From the NCBI GenBank assembly GCA_014384665.1, contig JACNFI010000074.1, forward strand, positions 1 to 29,518: a stretch of DNA of 29,518 nt, read 5' to 3'. Shown here in pieces: positions 22,587 through 29,518 of this stretch. Both the position numbers and the translations under genes were made by a program. This stretch comes from Candidatus Cloacimonadota bacterium. GTDB taxonomy: Bacteria; Cloacimonadota; Cloacimonadia; JGIOTU-2. Numbering within the stretch: position 1 is the first letter of the stretch; each line of letters starts with the position of its first letter. The notes under the pieces were generated by a model. It worked only from the letters and a program-made list of their open reading frames with translations, did not search any database and was not told the origin of the DNA.

Positions 22587-23909
22587 TTAGATCTGCATAA
22601 ACTGCTTTGCAAATTTGAATTTACCTTTACTTATTCCTTTCATCATTTTTTTCATCATATCAAATTGTTTAAGGAGTTGGTTGACCTTTTGCAGAGAAGT
22701 TCCACTACCTTTAGCAATTCTATTGCGTCTGCTTCCATTTATAATATCTGGATGTTCTCTTTCTTTTTTTGTCATTGAAAGAATAATTGCTTCAATATGC
22801 TTAATATCACTTTCATCAATATTTATATTCTTCATTAATTTAGAATTTGCTCCGGGCATCATTTTCAAAATATCATCTAATGAACCCATTTTTTGCATCT
22901 GTCGTATCTGAATAAGGAAATCTTCAAGAGTAAAAAGATTTTTGCGGAGTTTTCTCTCTAATTTTTCTGCTTCTTCTTTATCAAAAAACGCTTCTGCTTT
23001 TTCAATCAAAGTAAGGACATCTCCCATACCCAGAATGCGGGAAGCCATTCTGTCAGGATGAAAAATTTCTAAGTCGTTAAGTTTTTCACCAATACTAACA
23101 AAACGGATCGGTTTTTCTGTAACTGCTCTGATAGATAGTGCCGCACCACCCCTCGCATCCCCATCTAACTTAGTAAGAATTATACCTGTAAGATTAAGAC
23201 GGGAATCAAACTCTTTTGCACTATTAACAGCATCCTGACCAGTCATAGAATCTGCAATATACAGAATTTCATCAGGTTTGATTATTCTGGATAAATCCTC
23301 AACTTCAGTCATCATTTTGTCATCAATATGAAGTCTTCCAGCAGTATCAAATATTAGCAGATTGTATTGATTTTTCTCTGCAAATTTCAGAGAATTTTGG
23401 GTAATTTTTGAGACCCTATTAGAATCTTCTGAATAGGTTGGCACTTCAATTGATTTTCCCAAAGTTTCCAATTGCTTAATTGCAGCAGGTCTATATACAT
23501 CTGCAGCAACTAAAAGGGGTGTGTAATTTTGTTTTTTGTAATGTAATGCAAGTTTTGCACAAGCAGTTGTTTTACCCGAACCTTGCAACCCAACTATCAT
23601 TAATACGGAAGTTCTGTTCTTGGGCAAAGCTTTTTCCGAAATACTGGATGTCATTAAAGCAATAAGTTGCTCATTAACAATTTTTATAATCTGTTGTCCG
23701 GGAGTAATGGATTTTTGGACCACTTCTCCCAAAGCCCTTTTTTCAATTTCTTTGATGAAATATTTTACAATAAGGTAGTTTACATCTGCTTCAAGCAGAG
23801 CCAATCTAATTTCTCGCAAACCATCTTTAATATCTTTCTCAGATAGTTTTCCCCGAGCTTTGAGCTTTGAGAAAATTTTTGTAAGTCTGCCTGTGAGTGA
23901 CTCAAACAT
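22587..23909 (-). CDS. ffh: Signal recognition particle protein Ffh
   Basis: 440 aa GTPase that binds 4.5S RNA and signal peptides to target membrane proteins to FtsY/SecYEG. N domain begins MFESLTGRLTKIFSKLKARG; the G domain has G1 GLQGSGKTTACAKLA, DVYRPAAIKQLETL, G3 DTAGRLHIDD, G4 LTKLDGDARGGAA and GEKLNDLEIFHPDRMASRIL; the M domain ends in MPGANSKLMKNINI, INGSRRNRIAKGSG and a methionine-rich finger (FDMMKKMMKGISKGK). The start is taken at ATG 23909 because MFESL is the usual opening; an ATG at 23921 adds four residues. The start overlaps the end of rpe. Confidence 0.98.
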   Translation of the reverse strand: MFESLTGRLTKIFSKLKARGKLSEKDIKDGLREIRLALLEADVNYLIVKYFIKEIEKRALGEVVQKSITPGQQIIKIVNEQLIALMTSSISEKALPKNRTSVLMIVGLQGSGKTTACAKLALHYKKQNYTPLLVAADVYRPAAIKQLETLGKSIEVPTYSEDSNRVSKITQNSLKFAEKNQYNLLIFDTAGRLHIDDKMMTEVEDLSRIIKPDEILYIADSMTGQDAVNSAKEFDSRLNLTGIILTKLDGDARGGAALSIRAVTEKPIRFVSIGEKLNDLEIFHPDRMASRILGMGDVLTLIEKAEAFFDKEEAEKLERKLRKNLFTLEDFLIQIRQMQKMGSLDDILKMMPGANSKLMKNINIDESDIKHIEAIILSMTKKEREHPDIINGSRRNRIAKGSGTSLQKVNQLLKQFDMMKKMMKGISKGKFKFAKQFMQI

Positions 23910-24603
23910 TTCGTAACCCATTAATTACTTCTTTATAATTATTGCTGGAGAATATAAAATTGCCTGCCACAAGAATATTTGCACCTGCTTCTTTAGCTAA
24001 TTTTGCAGTCTGGTAGTTTATTCCACCATCTACTTCAATCTCAATCCCCGATTCCTGCCCCCGATTTAATCGGGGAGCGTCAGGAACGGACTTAATCGGG
24101 GATAAATTCTGATTTGTTATTTCCAAAATCTTATGGATTTTTTGGGTACAATCATCAATATATTTCTGACCACCAAATCCTGGATGAACAGTCATTATCA
24201 AAACATAATCAATGTAATCCAGGACTTGTTTAACATTGTGAATTGGTGTTTCTGGATTGATTGCAATTCCTGCTTTAACATTAGCTTTTCTAATTCTGTT
24301 CAATAATTTCTTATATTCAGAATCCGTTTCAATATGAAATGAGATATAATTTACTCCACTTTCAATGAATCTATCAATAAACAGTGCTGGTTTGGCAATC
24401 ATCAAATGTGCATCTAATGGGAGGTTTGTTATTTTTCTTATTTGTTTCACTAATCCCGGACCAAATGTAATATTTGGCACAAAATGTCCATCCATAATAT
24501 CCAAATGGATTATGTCTGCCCTGGCTTTTTCAATCTGTTTGATTTCCTTTTCTAAATCAAGAAAATTTGCTGAAAGTATTGAGGCGGCAATTTTTACTTT
24601 CAC
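23902..24603 (-). CDS. rpe: Ribulose-phosphate 3-epimerase carrying a palindrome-encoded insert
   Basis: 233-aa TIM-barrel epimerase of the pentose phosphate pathway. It has IAASILSANFLDLEKEI, the metal-binding HLDIMDGHFVPNITFGP, LPLDAHLMIAKP, VLIMTVHPGFGGQKYI and EVDGGINYQTA with the second metal Asp, then the phosphate-binding GANILVAGNFIF. The usual length is about 210-225. Residues 167-187 form an extra segment (LSPIKSVPDAPRLNRGQESG) just before IEIEVDGG. It is encoded by a 60-bp triple palindrome and has no counterpart in the family; deleting it gives NQNFEIEVDGG. The insert should extend a surface loop before a core strand; activity is probably retained because the frame and all active-site residues are intact. 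Start at ATG 24603. Confidence 0.95.
   Translation of the reverse strand: MKVKIAASILSANFLDLEKEIKQIEKARADIIHLDIMDGHFVPNITFGPGLVKQIRKITNLPLDAHLMIAKPALFIDRFIESGVNYISFHIETDSEYKKLLNRIRKANVKAGIAINPETPIHNVKQVLDYIDYVLIMTVHPGFGGQKYIDDCTQKIHKILEITNQNLSPIKSVPDAPRLNRGQESGIEIEVDGGINYQTAKLAKEAGANILVAGNFIFSSNNYKEVINGLRNV
24044..24103. repeat. 60-bp triple-nested palindrome inside rpe
   Basis: Outer arms ATCCCCGATT (24044-24053) and AATCGGGGAT (24094-24103) match perfectly. Within them TTCCTG pairs with CAGGAA (24081-24086), and CCCCGATTTAATCGGGG forms the innermost hairpin at 24059-24075. Exactly 60 bases, so it adds 20 codons without shifting the frame. It resembles the palindromes at 8296-8328 and 27914-27933 in its CCGAT...ATCGG core. 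Confidence 0.9.
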
Positions 24604-24637
24604 AATATTGATGAAAAACTTGCAGGGTTATAAATCT

Positions 24638-24937
24638 TTATATATCAGAAATGGAAAAAAACATATTTTGAATTTGTTCAGAAGGGTTTAGTTTTCTGTT
24701 TATTTTCTCTAAAATTTTTGACTTTTGTAGAACCAATTCTTGAAGCCAGACATTGTTTTCTACATTTATAAACAGGATATTATTTTCAAGTTTAGTAATT
24801 TGAGCCTTCCTACTTAGAATTTTTCCTACTGTTCTATTCCAGAGCAAAGCAATTCTAATTTCCCTTGAAAATCCTTTATGAGAAAGTTCTTTTATAAGGT
24901 TCTCAATGATATTTCCGATAGGGACAAAATAGCTCAT
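24638..24937 (-). CDS. DciA-like (DUF721) protein
   Basis: 99 aa with the DUF721/DciA layout: a helical start (IGNIIENLIKELSHKGFSRE), the IALLWNRTVGKILSRKAQIT segment with the conserved Trp and VG, then NNILFINVENNVWLQELVLQ, the 'V-x-x-x-x-W-x-x-EL' hallmark, and a KILEKINRKL helix. DciA loads replicative helicase DnaB in bacteria without DnaC. The match is to the family, and helicase-loading function is inferred. It begins directly at the stop codon of the upstream membrane-protein gene (TAAATG), so translational coupling is likely; rpe follows 34 bases on. Confidence 0.75.
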   Translation of the reverse strand: MSYFVPIGNIIENLIKELSHKGFSREIRIALLWNRTVGKILSRKAQITKLENNILFINVENNVWLQELVLQKSKILEKINRKLNPSEQIQNMFFSISDI

Positions 24938-25486
24938 TTATCTTATTTTTTTCGCAGTGAACATTGATATTCCAATCCAGGAAAATATTGCAAGGGCAAC
25001 AGTGAGATAATATACAGTGCCTAATGCACTATAACTAAGGTCATAACCTGACATTGCCAGGGCGGGTAGGAAGGCAGCAACTATTAATATAATATACCCA
25101 AGAAAGGAATTAAAAGCACCTTTATTGATTAAGAAAATTGCAAATACTCCAATAGCAACTAAAATGAATGCAAAAATGAAAATCAATACAAGCTGGCTAA
25201 GAGGGAAACCAAATTTGCTAAATACCTGACAGGGTAAGAAACAAGCAAATAGTACTAAAATTATTCCGATTATCCTTCTGATTAAGATTTGAGCATGAGT
25301 GGTTACTGTTCGCCTTCGTGTTTTTTTTGCTATAATGAAACCCACTGCAAATATGATTATTGCAACAATCGCCCAAATCAATGTAGAGATTGATGGATTA
25401 TCGCTACCTAATCCAAGTGCTGCAAAAGCAAGTATAATAACTACCCACATTATTATTTCTAAAATTATACGAAATATTTTCTTCAT
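24938..25486 (-). CDS. Unknown integral membrane protein, 182 aa, about six helices
   Basis: I do not recognise a family. The chain is almost wholly hydrophobic with about six membrane segments: IILEIIMWVVIILAFAALG, STLIWAIVAIIIFAVGFII, GIILVLFACFLPC, LIFIFAFILVAIGVFAIFLI, LGYIILIVAAFLPALA and YYLTVALAIFSWIGISMF. Basic residues (KKTRRR) after the second helix suggest that loop is cytoplasmic. It overlaps rplI by four bases (ATGA) and abuts dciA, so it is part of the ribosomal-protein operon and probably conserved there in this lineage. Confidence 0.7.
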   Translation of the reverse strand: MKKIFRIILEIIMWVVIILAFAALGLGSDNPSISTLIWAIVAIIIFAVGFIIAKKTRRRTVTTHAQILIRRIIGIILVLFACFLPCQVFSKFGFPLSQLVLIFIFAFILVAIGVFAIFLINKGAFNSFLGYIILIVAAFLPALAMSGYDLSYSALGTVYYLTVALAIFSWIGISMFTAKKIR

Positions 25487-25944
25487 TTTTCTTTCTCTTT
25501 CTTCTCTTCTTCAATCTTGATTTTTAGTTTACCTTTTATGTTCTCATTTATTTCTATATTTACCAGATGCTTTCCAATTTTTTTAATATGGTGTTCCATT
25601 TTTACATTATTTTTATCAATTGACAACCCCTTTTCTTCAAGGGCTTTTACTATATCATTTTCATTTACCGAACCATAAAGATGATGGTTTTCATCTGCAA
25701 GTCGTTTGAACGAACAGCTTATCTTTTCTATTTGTTTAATAATCATTTCCGCTTCTTTTAACTCTTCTGCAAGTCGTTTTTCTTCTGCATTTTTCAAACG
25801 AGTAATCAGAGTAAGACTTTTAGGTATAACGGGAATTGCAAATCCTTTTGGGAAAAGATAATTTCTTGCATAGCCATCTGCAACCTTGATGACATCACCA
25901 ACTGCTCCACGATTATCAATTTGTTTTTTTAATATCACTTGCAT
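25483..25944 (-). CDS. rplI: 50S ribosomal protein bL9
   Basis: 153 aa. The N-terminal domain MQVILKKQIDNRGAVGDVIKVADGYARNYLFPKG is the bL9 signature (cut here: VILKKQIDNRGAVGDVIKV, then DGYARNYLFPKG), followed by the long connecting helix (AEEKRLAEELKEAEMIIKQI) and the C-terminal rRNA-binding domain with LYGSVNENDIVKAL. The start at 25944 follows a good Shine-Dalgarno (GGAGAGAGATA). The start overlaps the DUF2232 stop by one base (TAATG) and the stop overlaps the membrane-protein start (ATGA). The C terminus ends in a Lys/Glu-rich tail. bL9 binds the L1-stalk base region of 23S rRNA. Confidence 0.97.
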   Translation of the reverse strand: MQVILKKQIDNRGAVGDVIKVADGYARNYLFPKGFAIPVIPKSLTLITRLKNAEEKRLAEELKEAEMIIKQIEKISCSFKRLADENHHLYGSVNENDIVKALEEKGLSIDKNNVKMEHHIKKIGKHLVNIEINENIKGKLKIKIEEEKKEKEK

Positions 25945-26843
25945 TATCTCTCTCCTTCTGAAATAACAAATTTTCTTAAATGTATCCAACTGTCTAAGAG
26001 ACCTATTAAGGAAATTATAAATAATAAATAAATATTTAAGAAAGGTATGATTAATATAATTATTCCAAGAAATTTACTCTTTATTGATATTCGCTGTAAG
26101 ATGAAATACAATAATGAGTACCCTTGAATAAGATAAAATAATCCGCAGATTGTAAGTAAATTATAACATAATATCTTTTGATTTAAGATGAATAATATTA
26201 GACTAACAGCAATTCCAATCTGTAAATAATAGGGAAAAGTTACTGATGCAAAATTCCACTTAATAGATTCTGATTTTTTTGAAAAGATTAATGTGCCTAT
26301 GAAAATTCCGAGAATAATACTAAACATCCAGATAGCAACATTTCCATTTAATAATATGCCTTGAATTTTTAAGATAGTTGGCATTATACTATCAAACATC
26401 TTTGGGGAGAACATTATTCTAATATTTTCCATTACTAATTGGTTGCTTTGTTCAAATTGTTCTCTAATATAATTAAAGAAAAAAAGATTTTTTATCACTA
26501 TAAACAAGAGTCCGGGAACTGCGCCAGAAAGTAAAGCAATTTCAAAATCCTTTGTTCTATACAAAATCAAAGCAAAAAAAGTAGCTGAAAGTGCTACACT
26601 AATCAATATTTCAAAACCTTGTAGCAGGGATATAATACTAATAACTTTTAAAAATACAATTGAAGCAGAGAAGATTACGAATAATTTTAGAATATCATTT
26701 TCTGGTGTTTTACCGGGTGTAGCATCAATACTATTAACATCACTGTCAAACACTTTTCTAGTAAAATAAGGGATAGCTACAATCAGTCCTATTATTGGAG
26801 AAAAAATTGAAATAACAGCAATAAGAGGTACAAACAGAATCAT
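25944..26843 (-). CDS. DUF2232 (YybS-like) membrane protein
   Basis: 299-aa polytopic membrane protein with about eight helices, of the DUF2232/YybS type, found in many bacteria between rpsR and rplI, exactly as here. The call rests mostly on this position together with its size and topology: an N-terminal pair of helices, a central extramembrane segment around residues 120-155 (NYIREQFEQSNQLVMENIRI) and several C-terminal helices (YYLQIGIAVSLILFIL, LLYFILQRISIKSKFLGIII). Function unknown. Starts 12 bases after rpsR with no clear Shine-Dalgarno and ends overlapping rplI. Confidence 0.7.
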   Translation of the reverse strand: MILFVPLIAVISIFSPIIGLIVAIPYFTRKVFDSDVNSIDATPGKTPENDILKLFVIFSASIVFLKVISIISLLQGFEILISVALSATFFALILYRTKDFEIALLSGAVPGLLFIVIKNLFFFNYIREQFEQSNQLVMENIRIMFSPKMFDSIMPTILKIQGILLNGNVAIWMFSIILGIFIGTLIFSKKSESIKWNFASVTFPYYLQIGIAVSLILFILNQKILCYNLLTICGLFYLIQGYSLLYFILQRISIKSKFLGIIILIIPFLNIYLLFIISLIGLLDSWIHLRKFVISEGER

Positions 26844-26855
26844 TATTACAGAATA

Positions 26856-27110
26856 TTAACTGGAATATGGTATGAGAGCCATTTGTCGTGCTCTTTTTAT
26901 TTCACGAGCCAATTTTCTTTGATGTTTGCTGCAATTTCCTGAAATTCTACGAGGAATTATCTTCCCTGATTCAATAATATATTTTTTTAGAATATCAATA
27001 TTTTTGTAATCAATAACAGTATCAGGATATTTGCAAAACCTACAAAACCTTTTCTTTAAAAAAAATCTTGTGTCTCTTCTTCTTTTAGAACGGTTAGAAC
27101 GGTATATCAT
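26856..27110 (-). CDS. rpsR: 30S ribosomal protein bS18
   Basis: 84 aa; binds S6 and the central domain of 16S rRNA. It has the CRFC pair (C23, C26), DYKNIDILKKYI, SGKIIPRRISGNCSKHQRKL (C60, H63) and AREIKRARQMALIPY, the whole bS18 signature. C23, C26, C60 and H63 make a zinc-binding version. The start is ATG 27110, in frame after a longer open frame; it overlaps the ssb end by 17 bases, so it is coupled to ssb. Confidence 0.97.
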   Translation of the reverse strand: MIYRSNRSKRRRDTRFFLKKRFCRFCKYPDTVIDYKNIDILKKYIIESGKIIPRRISGNCSKHQRKLAREIKRARQMALIPYSS

Positions 27111-27528
27111 CTTCTGATTTTTCCTCCTCTTCACTATCTTTTTCACCTTGAGGAACATTTTCTTCTTGTCCCTCTGGAACTTCTCTTTCTAAACCTTGAA
27201 TTCTATTTGCCACAATTTCTACTGTTGTTCGTGCTTTGTCGTCCTTATCCTGCCAATTACGCGACTGAATTCTACCTTCAATGATGACAGGTGAGCCCTT
27301 TTTAAGATTTTCTGCAGCCCATTCTGCTTGTCTTGTCCAGGCAACCACTCGCAAGAAACTGGTTTCTTGCTGCCAATTTCCATCCTTATCACGATAGCTC
27401 CTATCAGATGCCAGTCCAATATTAGCAGTTGGTGTGCCAGAAGGAGTATAGCGAAGCTCAACATCTCTGGTCAGTCTACCAGAGATAATGACATTGTTTA
27501 CTCTTGGGAAGTTTAACTTTTTAGCCAT
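27094..27528 (-). CDS. ssb: Single-stranded DNA-binding protein
   Basis: 144 aa. The OB fold opens with NFPRVNNVIISGRLTRDVEL and goes on to TPSGTPTANIGLASDRSYRD, the ETSFLRVVAW strand, AAENLKKGSPVIIEGRIQSR and TVEIVANRIQGL. An acidic linker (EEEEKSEDD) leads to the C-terminal tip DDIPF that recruits partner proteins. A strong Shine-Dalgarno (TTGGAGGAAAA) sets the ATG. Sits between rpsF and rpsR as in many bacteria, overlapping rpsR. Confidence 0.97.
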   Translation of the reverse strand: MAKKLNFPRVNNVIISGRLTRDVELRYTPSGTPTANIGLASDRSYRDKDGNWQQETSFLRVVAWTRQAEWAAENLKKGSPVIIEGRIQSRNWQDKDDKARTTVEIVANRIQGLEREVPEGQEENVPQGEKDSEEEEKSEDDIPF

Positions 27529-27593
27529 TTTTCCTCCAATTGATTATTTTGTTATTCTGTCCAATAAAAAAAACTCAAATACTTTTGTTTACA

Positions 27594-27884
27594 CTACTCT
27601 TTATCTCGTTTGATAACTATAAATCTGATAATGTTTTCATTAAGTTTATATAATTTTTCTAAAGAATAAATATGAGTAGCATCAAGTTTGAAGTAAAGAA
27701 TAAAGTAATAACCTTCATCTATATGGTTAATTTCATAAGCAAATTTTCTTTTTCCCCACTCTTTTACTTCTATAATTTCTCCATCTTTATCCATAATAAA
27801 TTGTTTGACCGTTTCAATGGTTTTGGCAACATCTTCATCTGAAGCAGAGTGGATTATGAGCATAGATTCATATTTTTTTTTCAT
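27594..27884 (-). CDS. rpsF: 30S ribosomal protein bS6
   Basis: 96 aa. bS6 forms the central-domain complex with bS18. Family strings are MKKKYESMLIIHSASDEDVA, IIEVKEWGKRKFAYEINHID, EGYYFILYFKLDATHIYSLE and the closing LNENIIRFIVIK. AAAGGA lies six bases before the ATG. It is first of the rpsF-ssb-rpsR set and follows pth after a 108-base gap that contains a palindromic element; in many bacteria bS6/bS18 regulate this operon through its leader, but no such structure is recognised here. Confidence 0.96.
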   Translation of the reverse strand: MKKKYESMLIIHSASDEDVAKTIETVKQFIMDKDGEIIEVKEWGKRKFAYEINHIDEGYYFILYFKLDATHIYSLEKLYKLNENIIRFIVIKRDKE

Positions 27885-27905
27885 TATGTTCCTTTCGGTT
27901 TTATT

Positions 27906-27960
27906 TCCGCAAGCTCCCCGATATATCGGGGAGTCCCCGACTATGTCGGGGTCTGGCGGA
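27906..27960. repeat. Nested palindromic element between pth and rpsF
   Basis: Two perfect hairpins, CTCCCCGATATATCGGGGAG (27914-27933) and CCCCGACTATGTCGGGG (27935-27951), sit between outer TCCGC and GGCGGA arms. Read on the minus strand it matches the element at 8147-8194 through its first 33 bases with one change. It occupies half of the short gap inside a ribosomal operon. Confidence 0.9.
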
Positions 27961-27992
27961 TGGCAATCTTGTTTAATCCTTATGAGGATTTG

Positions 27993-28592
27993 TCAAGATA
28001 AGGAATTGATTTGACTAAAAACATCACTCATTTTTTTATAATCTTGAATCATAAAGTGTGATATTAATTCAACTGCTTGTGGAATAGAGTTTTCTAATAC
28101 TTTTTTTTCATCTTCTGTAAAATCAGACAGGACAAACTCTTTTAATGAAATCATTCTATCTGAATTGTCCATATCCTTTATAGAACAGATGCCTATTCGT
28201 AACCTTGGAAAATTCTCGGAATTGAGTTCAGTGATTACAGATTTAAGCCCATTGTGGCCTCCCTCACTCCCTCTTCTTCTTATTCTAATTTTGCCAACCG
28301 GCAGGTTTACATCATCAAGCACTAATAAAAGATTTTTCAAGCTGATTTTATATTTTTTCATAGCTTTTTGCACAGCAATTCCAGAGAGGTTCATAAATGT
28401 GCGTGGCATTAAAAACAACCAATCATTTTTACTTGCAATAAAATAACTTCGTCTTTTTTTGAATTTATTAACTCCATATTTATCACACAATTTTTTAAGA
28501 ACAAGAAAGCCAATGTTATGACGGTTATTTTCATACTCTTCTCCTGGATTTCCTAAGCCAACAATAAGTTTGGGGGATATTTTAGAGAACAT
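27993..28592 (-). CDS. pth: Peptidyl-tRNA hydrolase
   Basis: 199 aa enzyme releasing tRNA from prematurely dropped peptidyl-tRNA. The Pth signature is KLIVGLGNPGEEYENNRHNI with the catalytic His (H25 region) and Asn; PRTFMNLSGIAVQKAMKKY follows, then LLLVLDDVNLPVGKIRIRRR with the catalytic-site Asp, and GSEGGHNGLKSVI with the tRNA-binding stretch. Length is normal. AGGG lies a few bases before the ATG. Follows rplY after 18 bases, the standard prs-rplY-pth order. Confidence 0.97.
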   Translation of the reverse strand: MFSKISPKLIVGLGNPGEEYENNRHNIGFLVLKKLCDKYGVNKFKKRRSYFIASKNDWLFLMPRTFMNLSGIAVQKAMKKYKISLKNLLLVLDDVNLPVGKIRIRRRGSEGGHNGLKSVITELNSENFPRLRIGICSIKDMDNSDRMISLKEFVLSDFTEDEKKVLENSIPQAVELISHFMIQDYKKMSDVFSQINSLS

Positions 28593-28610
28593 TAACCCTG
28601 AACAAATATA

Positions 28611-29264
28611 TTATTTCCCGCCCTCTTCAGATTCTTTTTTCTCTTCTTTGGCAGCTTCTTCAACTTTCTCTTCTTCAGCAAGTTCTTCAACTTCCTCTTC
28701 TACTTCAACAACTTTTTCAGCTTTAGGCATAATAATTGAGACAATTGAAGTTTCAGCGGATTGAAGGATTTCAATATTAGGGATTTGATTTATTACATCT
28801 TTTAAATGAACAGAGTCTCCTATTTGCAATTTTGAAATATCTACTTTTAGAGAATCTGGTAAATCTTTTGGTAAGCATATAATTTGAAGTTCTCGTAAAT
28901 TCATTTCAATTATTCCGCCTTCCTTAAGACCAGGAGCATCTCCTATAACAGCAATAGGAATTTTAACTTCAATCTTTTGACCTGCATAGATTTCCTGAAA
29001 ATCAATATGAATAACTTTTCTTGATAAAGGATCTAATTGCATGTCCTTTACAAGGCTTCTATACTCTTTATCCTTAACTTTAAGAAAAACAAAATTTTGA
29101 TGACCAATACTATCTTTGTAATAGTGATAAAATTCTTTGTAATCCAATGTTAAAGAAATAGAATCAAAGCCTTTTCCATACAATATAGCAGGTATTTTAT
29201 TGTTTTTCCTTAATTCTTTCGCTTTCTTTTTTCCTGTATCTCTAAGTTTAGCATTTATTTTCAT
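28611..29264 (-). CDS. rplY: 50S ribosomal protein bL25 (CTC form)
   Basis: 217 aa, the longer CTC-type bL25 that binds 5S rRNA. The N-terminal L25 domain is INAKLRDTGKKKAKELRKNN, KIPAILYGKG, with KDMQLDPLSRKVIHIDFQEI; the C-terminal TL5 domain has VKIPIAVIGDAPGLKEGGII and LRELQIICLPKDLPDSLKVD. A Glu/Lys-rich low-complexity tail (VEVEEEVEELAEEEKVEEAA) follows. The start is set at ATG 29264 because AGGA sits nine bases upstream; an ATG at 29273 adds three residues. Eight to sixteen bases separate it from prs. Confidence 0.96.
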   Translation of the reverse strand: MKINAKLRDTGKKKAKELRKNNKIPAILYGKGFDSISLTLDYKEFYHYYKDSIGHQNFVFLKVKDKEYRSLVKDMQLDPLSRKVIHIDFQEIYAGQKIEVKIPIAVIGDAPGLKEGGIIEMNLRELQIICLPKDLPDSLKVDISKLQIGDSVHLKDVINQIPNIEILQSAETSIVSIIMPKAEKVVEVEEEVEELAEEEKVEEAAKEEKKESEEGGK

Positions 29265-29280
29265 ATTATCCATCCTGATT

Positions 29281-29518
29281 TTATGTCTTGAATAAAACAC
29301 TTAATGACTCTTCATTATGTATTCTCGTAATAGCCTGTGCTAAGAGCTGCCCAATTGAAAGTTGCTTAATCTTTGTAGACTTTTTGATTTTATTACCCAG
29401 TGGGATAGAATCTGTAACGATACATTCAATAATTGGTGATTTTTCTATCTTTTCAACTGCATTGCCACTTAAAACCCCATGTGAACAAGCACAATAAATT
29501 TTTTCTACGCCCTCTTTT
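29281..29518 (-). CDS. prs: Ribose-phosphate pyrophosphokinase, C-terminal end only
   Basis: About 78 residues to the stop TAA at 29283-29281; the rest lies beyond the right edge. The visible part reads IYCACSHGVLSGNAVEKIEK, then IIECIVTDSIPLGNK and KQLSIGQLLAQAITRIHNEE ending SVLFKT, the standard PRPP synthetase C terminus (CTHGVLSGxAxExI, VTDTIP, LLAxAIxRIHxxxSVSxLF). It makes PRPP for nucleotides, His and Trp. First of the prs-rplY-pth block. Confidence 0.95.
   Translation of the reverse strand, partial: KEGVEKIYCACSHGVLSGNAVEKIEKSPIIECIVTDSIPLGNKIKKSTKIKQLSIGQLLAQAITRIHNEESLSVLFKT

Overview
The window is AT-rich (by eye about two thirds A+T) and encodes a Gram-negative bacterium: phosphoheptose isomerase for LPS, an RseC-type membrane protein and a PorV/PorQ-type outer-membrane beta-barrel. 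The PorV/PorQ protein, the long 'type 2' IleRS, the prs-rplY-pth-rpsF-ssb-rpsR-DUF2232-rplI order and the abundance of short palindromic repeats suggest an uncultured FCB-group lineage, possibly Cloacimonadota. That placement is inference; there is no rRNA gene here. I see no tRNA gene, CRISPR array or prophage.

Layout. 1-7372 (minus): the start of a four-helix-bundle (23S rRNA intervening-sequence type) gene, argS, rsfS, a LytR_C-domain protein, a HIT hydrolase, a GlmU-like uridylyltransferase, a deoxynucleoside kinase, folK, folB, an rseC-like gene and a porV-like gene. 7373-8470: about 1.1 kb without genes, full of repeats. 8471-16000 (plus): comM/yifB, rodA, gmhA, an unknown 92-aa gene, eno, ftsB-like and guaD, closed by a clear intrinsic terminator. 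16309-20380 (plus): ileS, a toxin-antitoxin locus whose toxin is split by a small mobile element, and the tail of a decayed DUF58 gene. 20396-22367 (minus): a two-gene restriction-modification system. 22587-29518 (minus): a compact housekeeping run of prs, rplY, pth, rpsF, ssb, rpsR, DUF2232, rplI, a membrane protein, dciA, rpe and ffh, many overlapping or nearly touching.

The most striking theme is insertion of small non-coding elements, several of which can be undone on paper to restore the ancestral gene. A 111-bp element flanked by TA splits a ParE toxin; removing it with one TA restores a 104-codon toxin reading frame. A 60-bp triple palindrome sits in frame inside rpe, adding 20 residues just before a conserved motif; removing it restores a normal sequence. 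A repeat-filled block of about 530 bp lies between folK and the deoxynucleoside kinase gene, flanked by a 30-bp direct repeat; the folK-side copy still encodes the kinase's first ten codons, so the two genes once overlapped. Further related palindromes, a 267-bp element with long inverted ends and short-unit tandem repeats fill other gaps.

Other points of interest: the restriction enzyme has an array of Cys pairs inserted between its catalytic Asp and its QVK motif, and its methyltransferase also carries a Cys-rich knuckle. Both class I aminoacyl-tRNA synthetases have altered HIGH motifs: G-I-H-H in IleRS, a swap linked in the literature to mupirocin hyper-resistance, and N-V-V-N in ArgRS. 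The LytR_C gene appears to be one T out of frame in a run of nine T.
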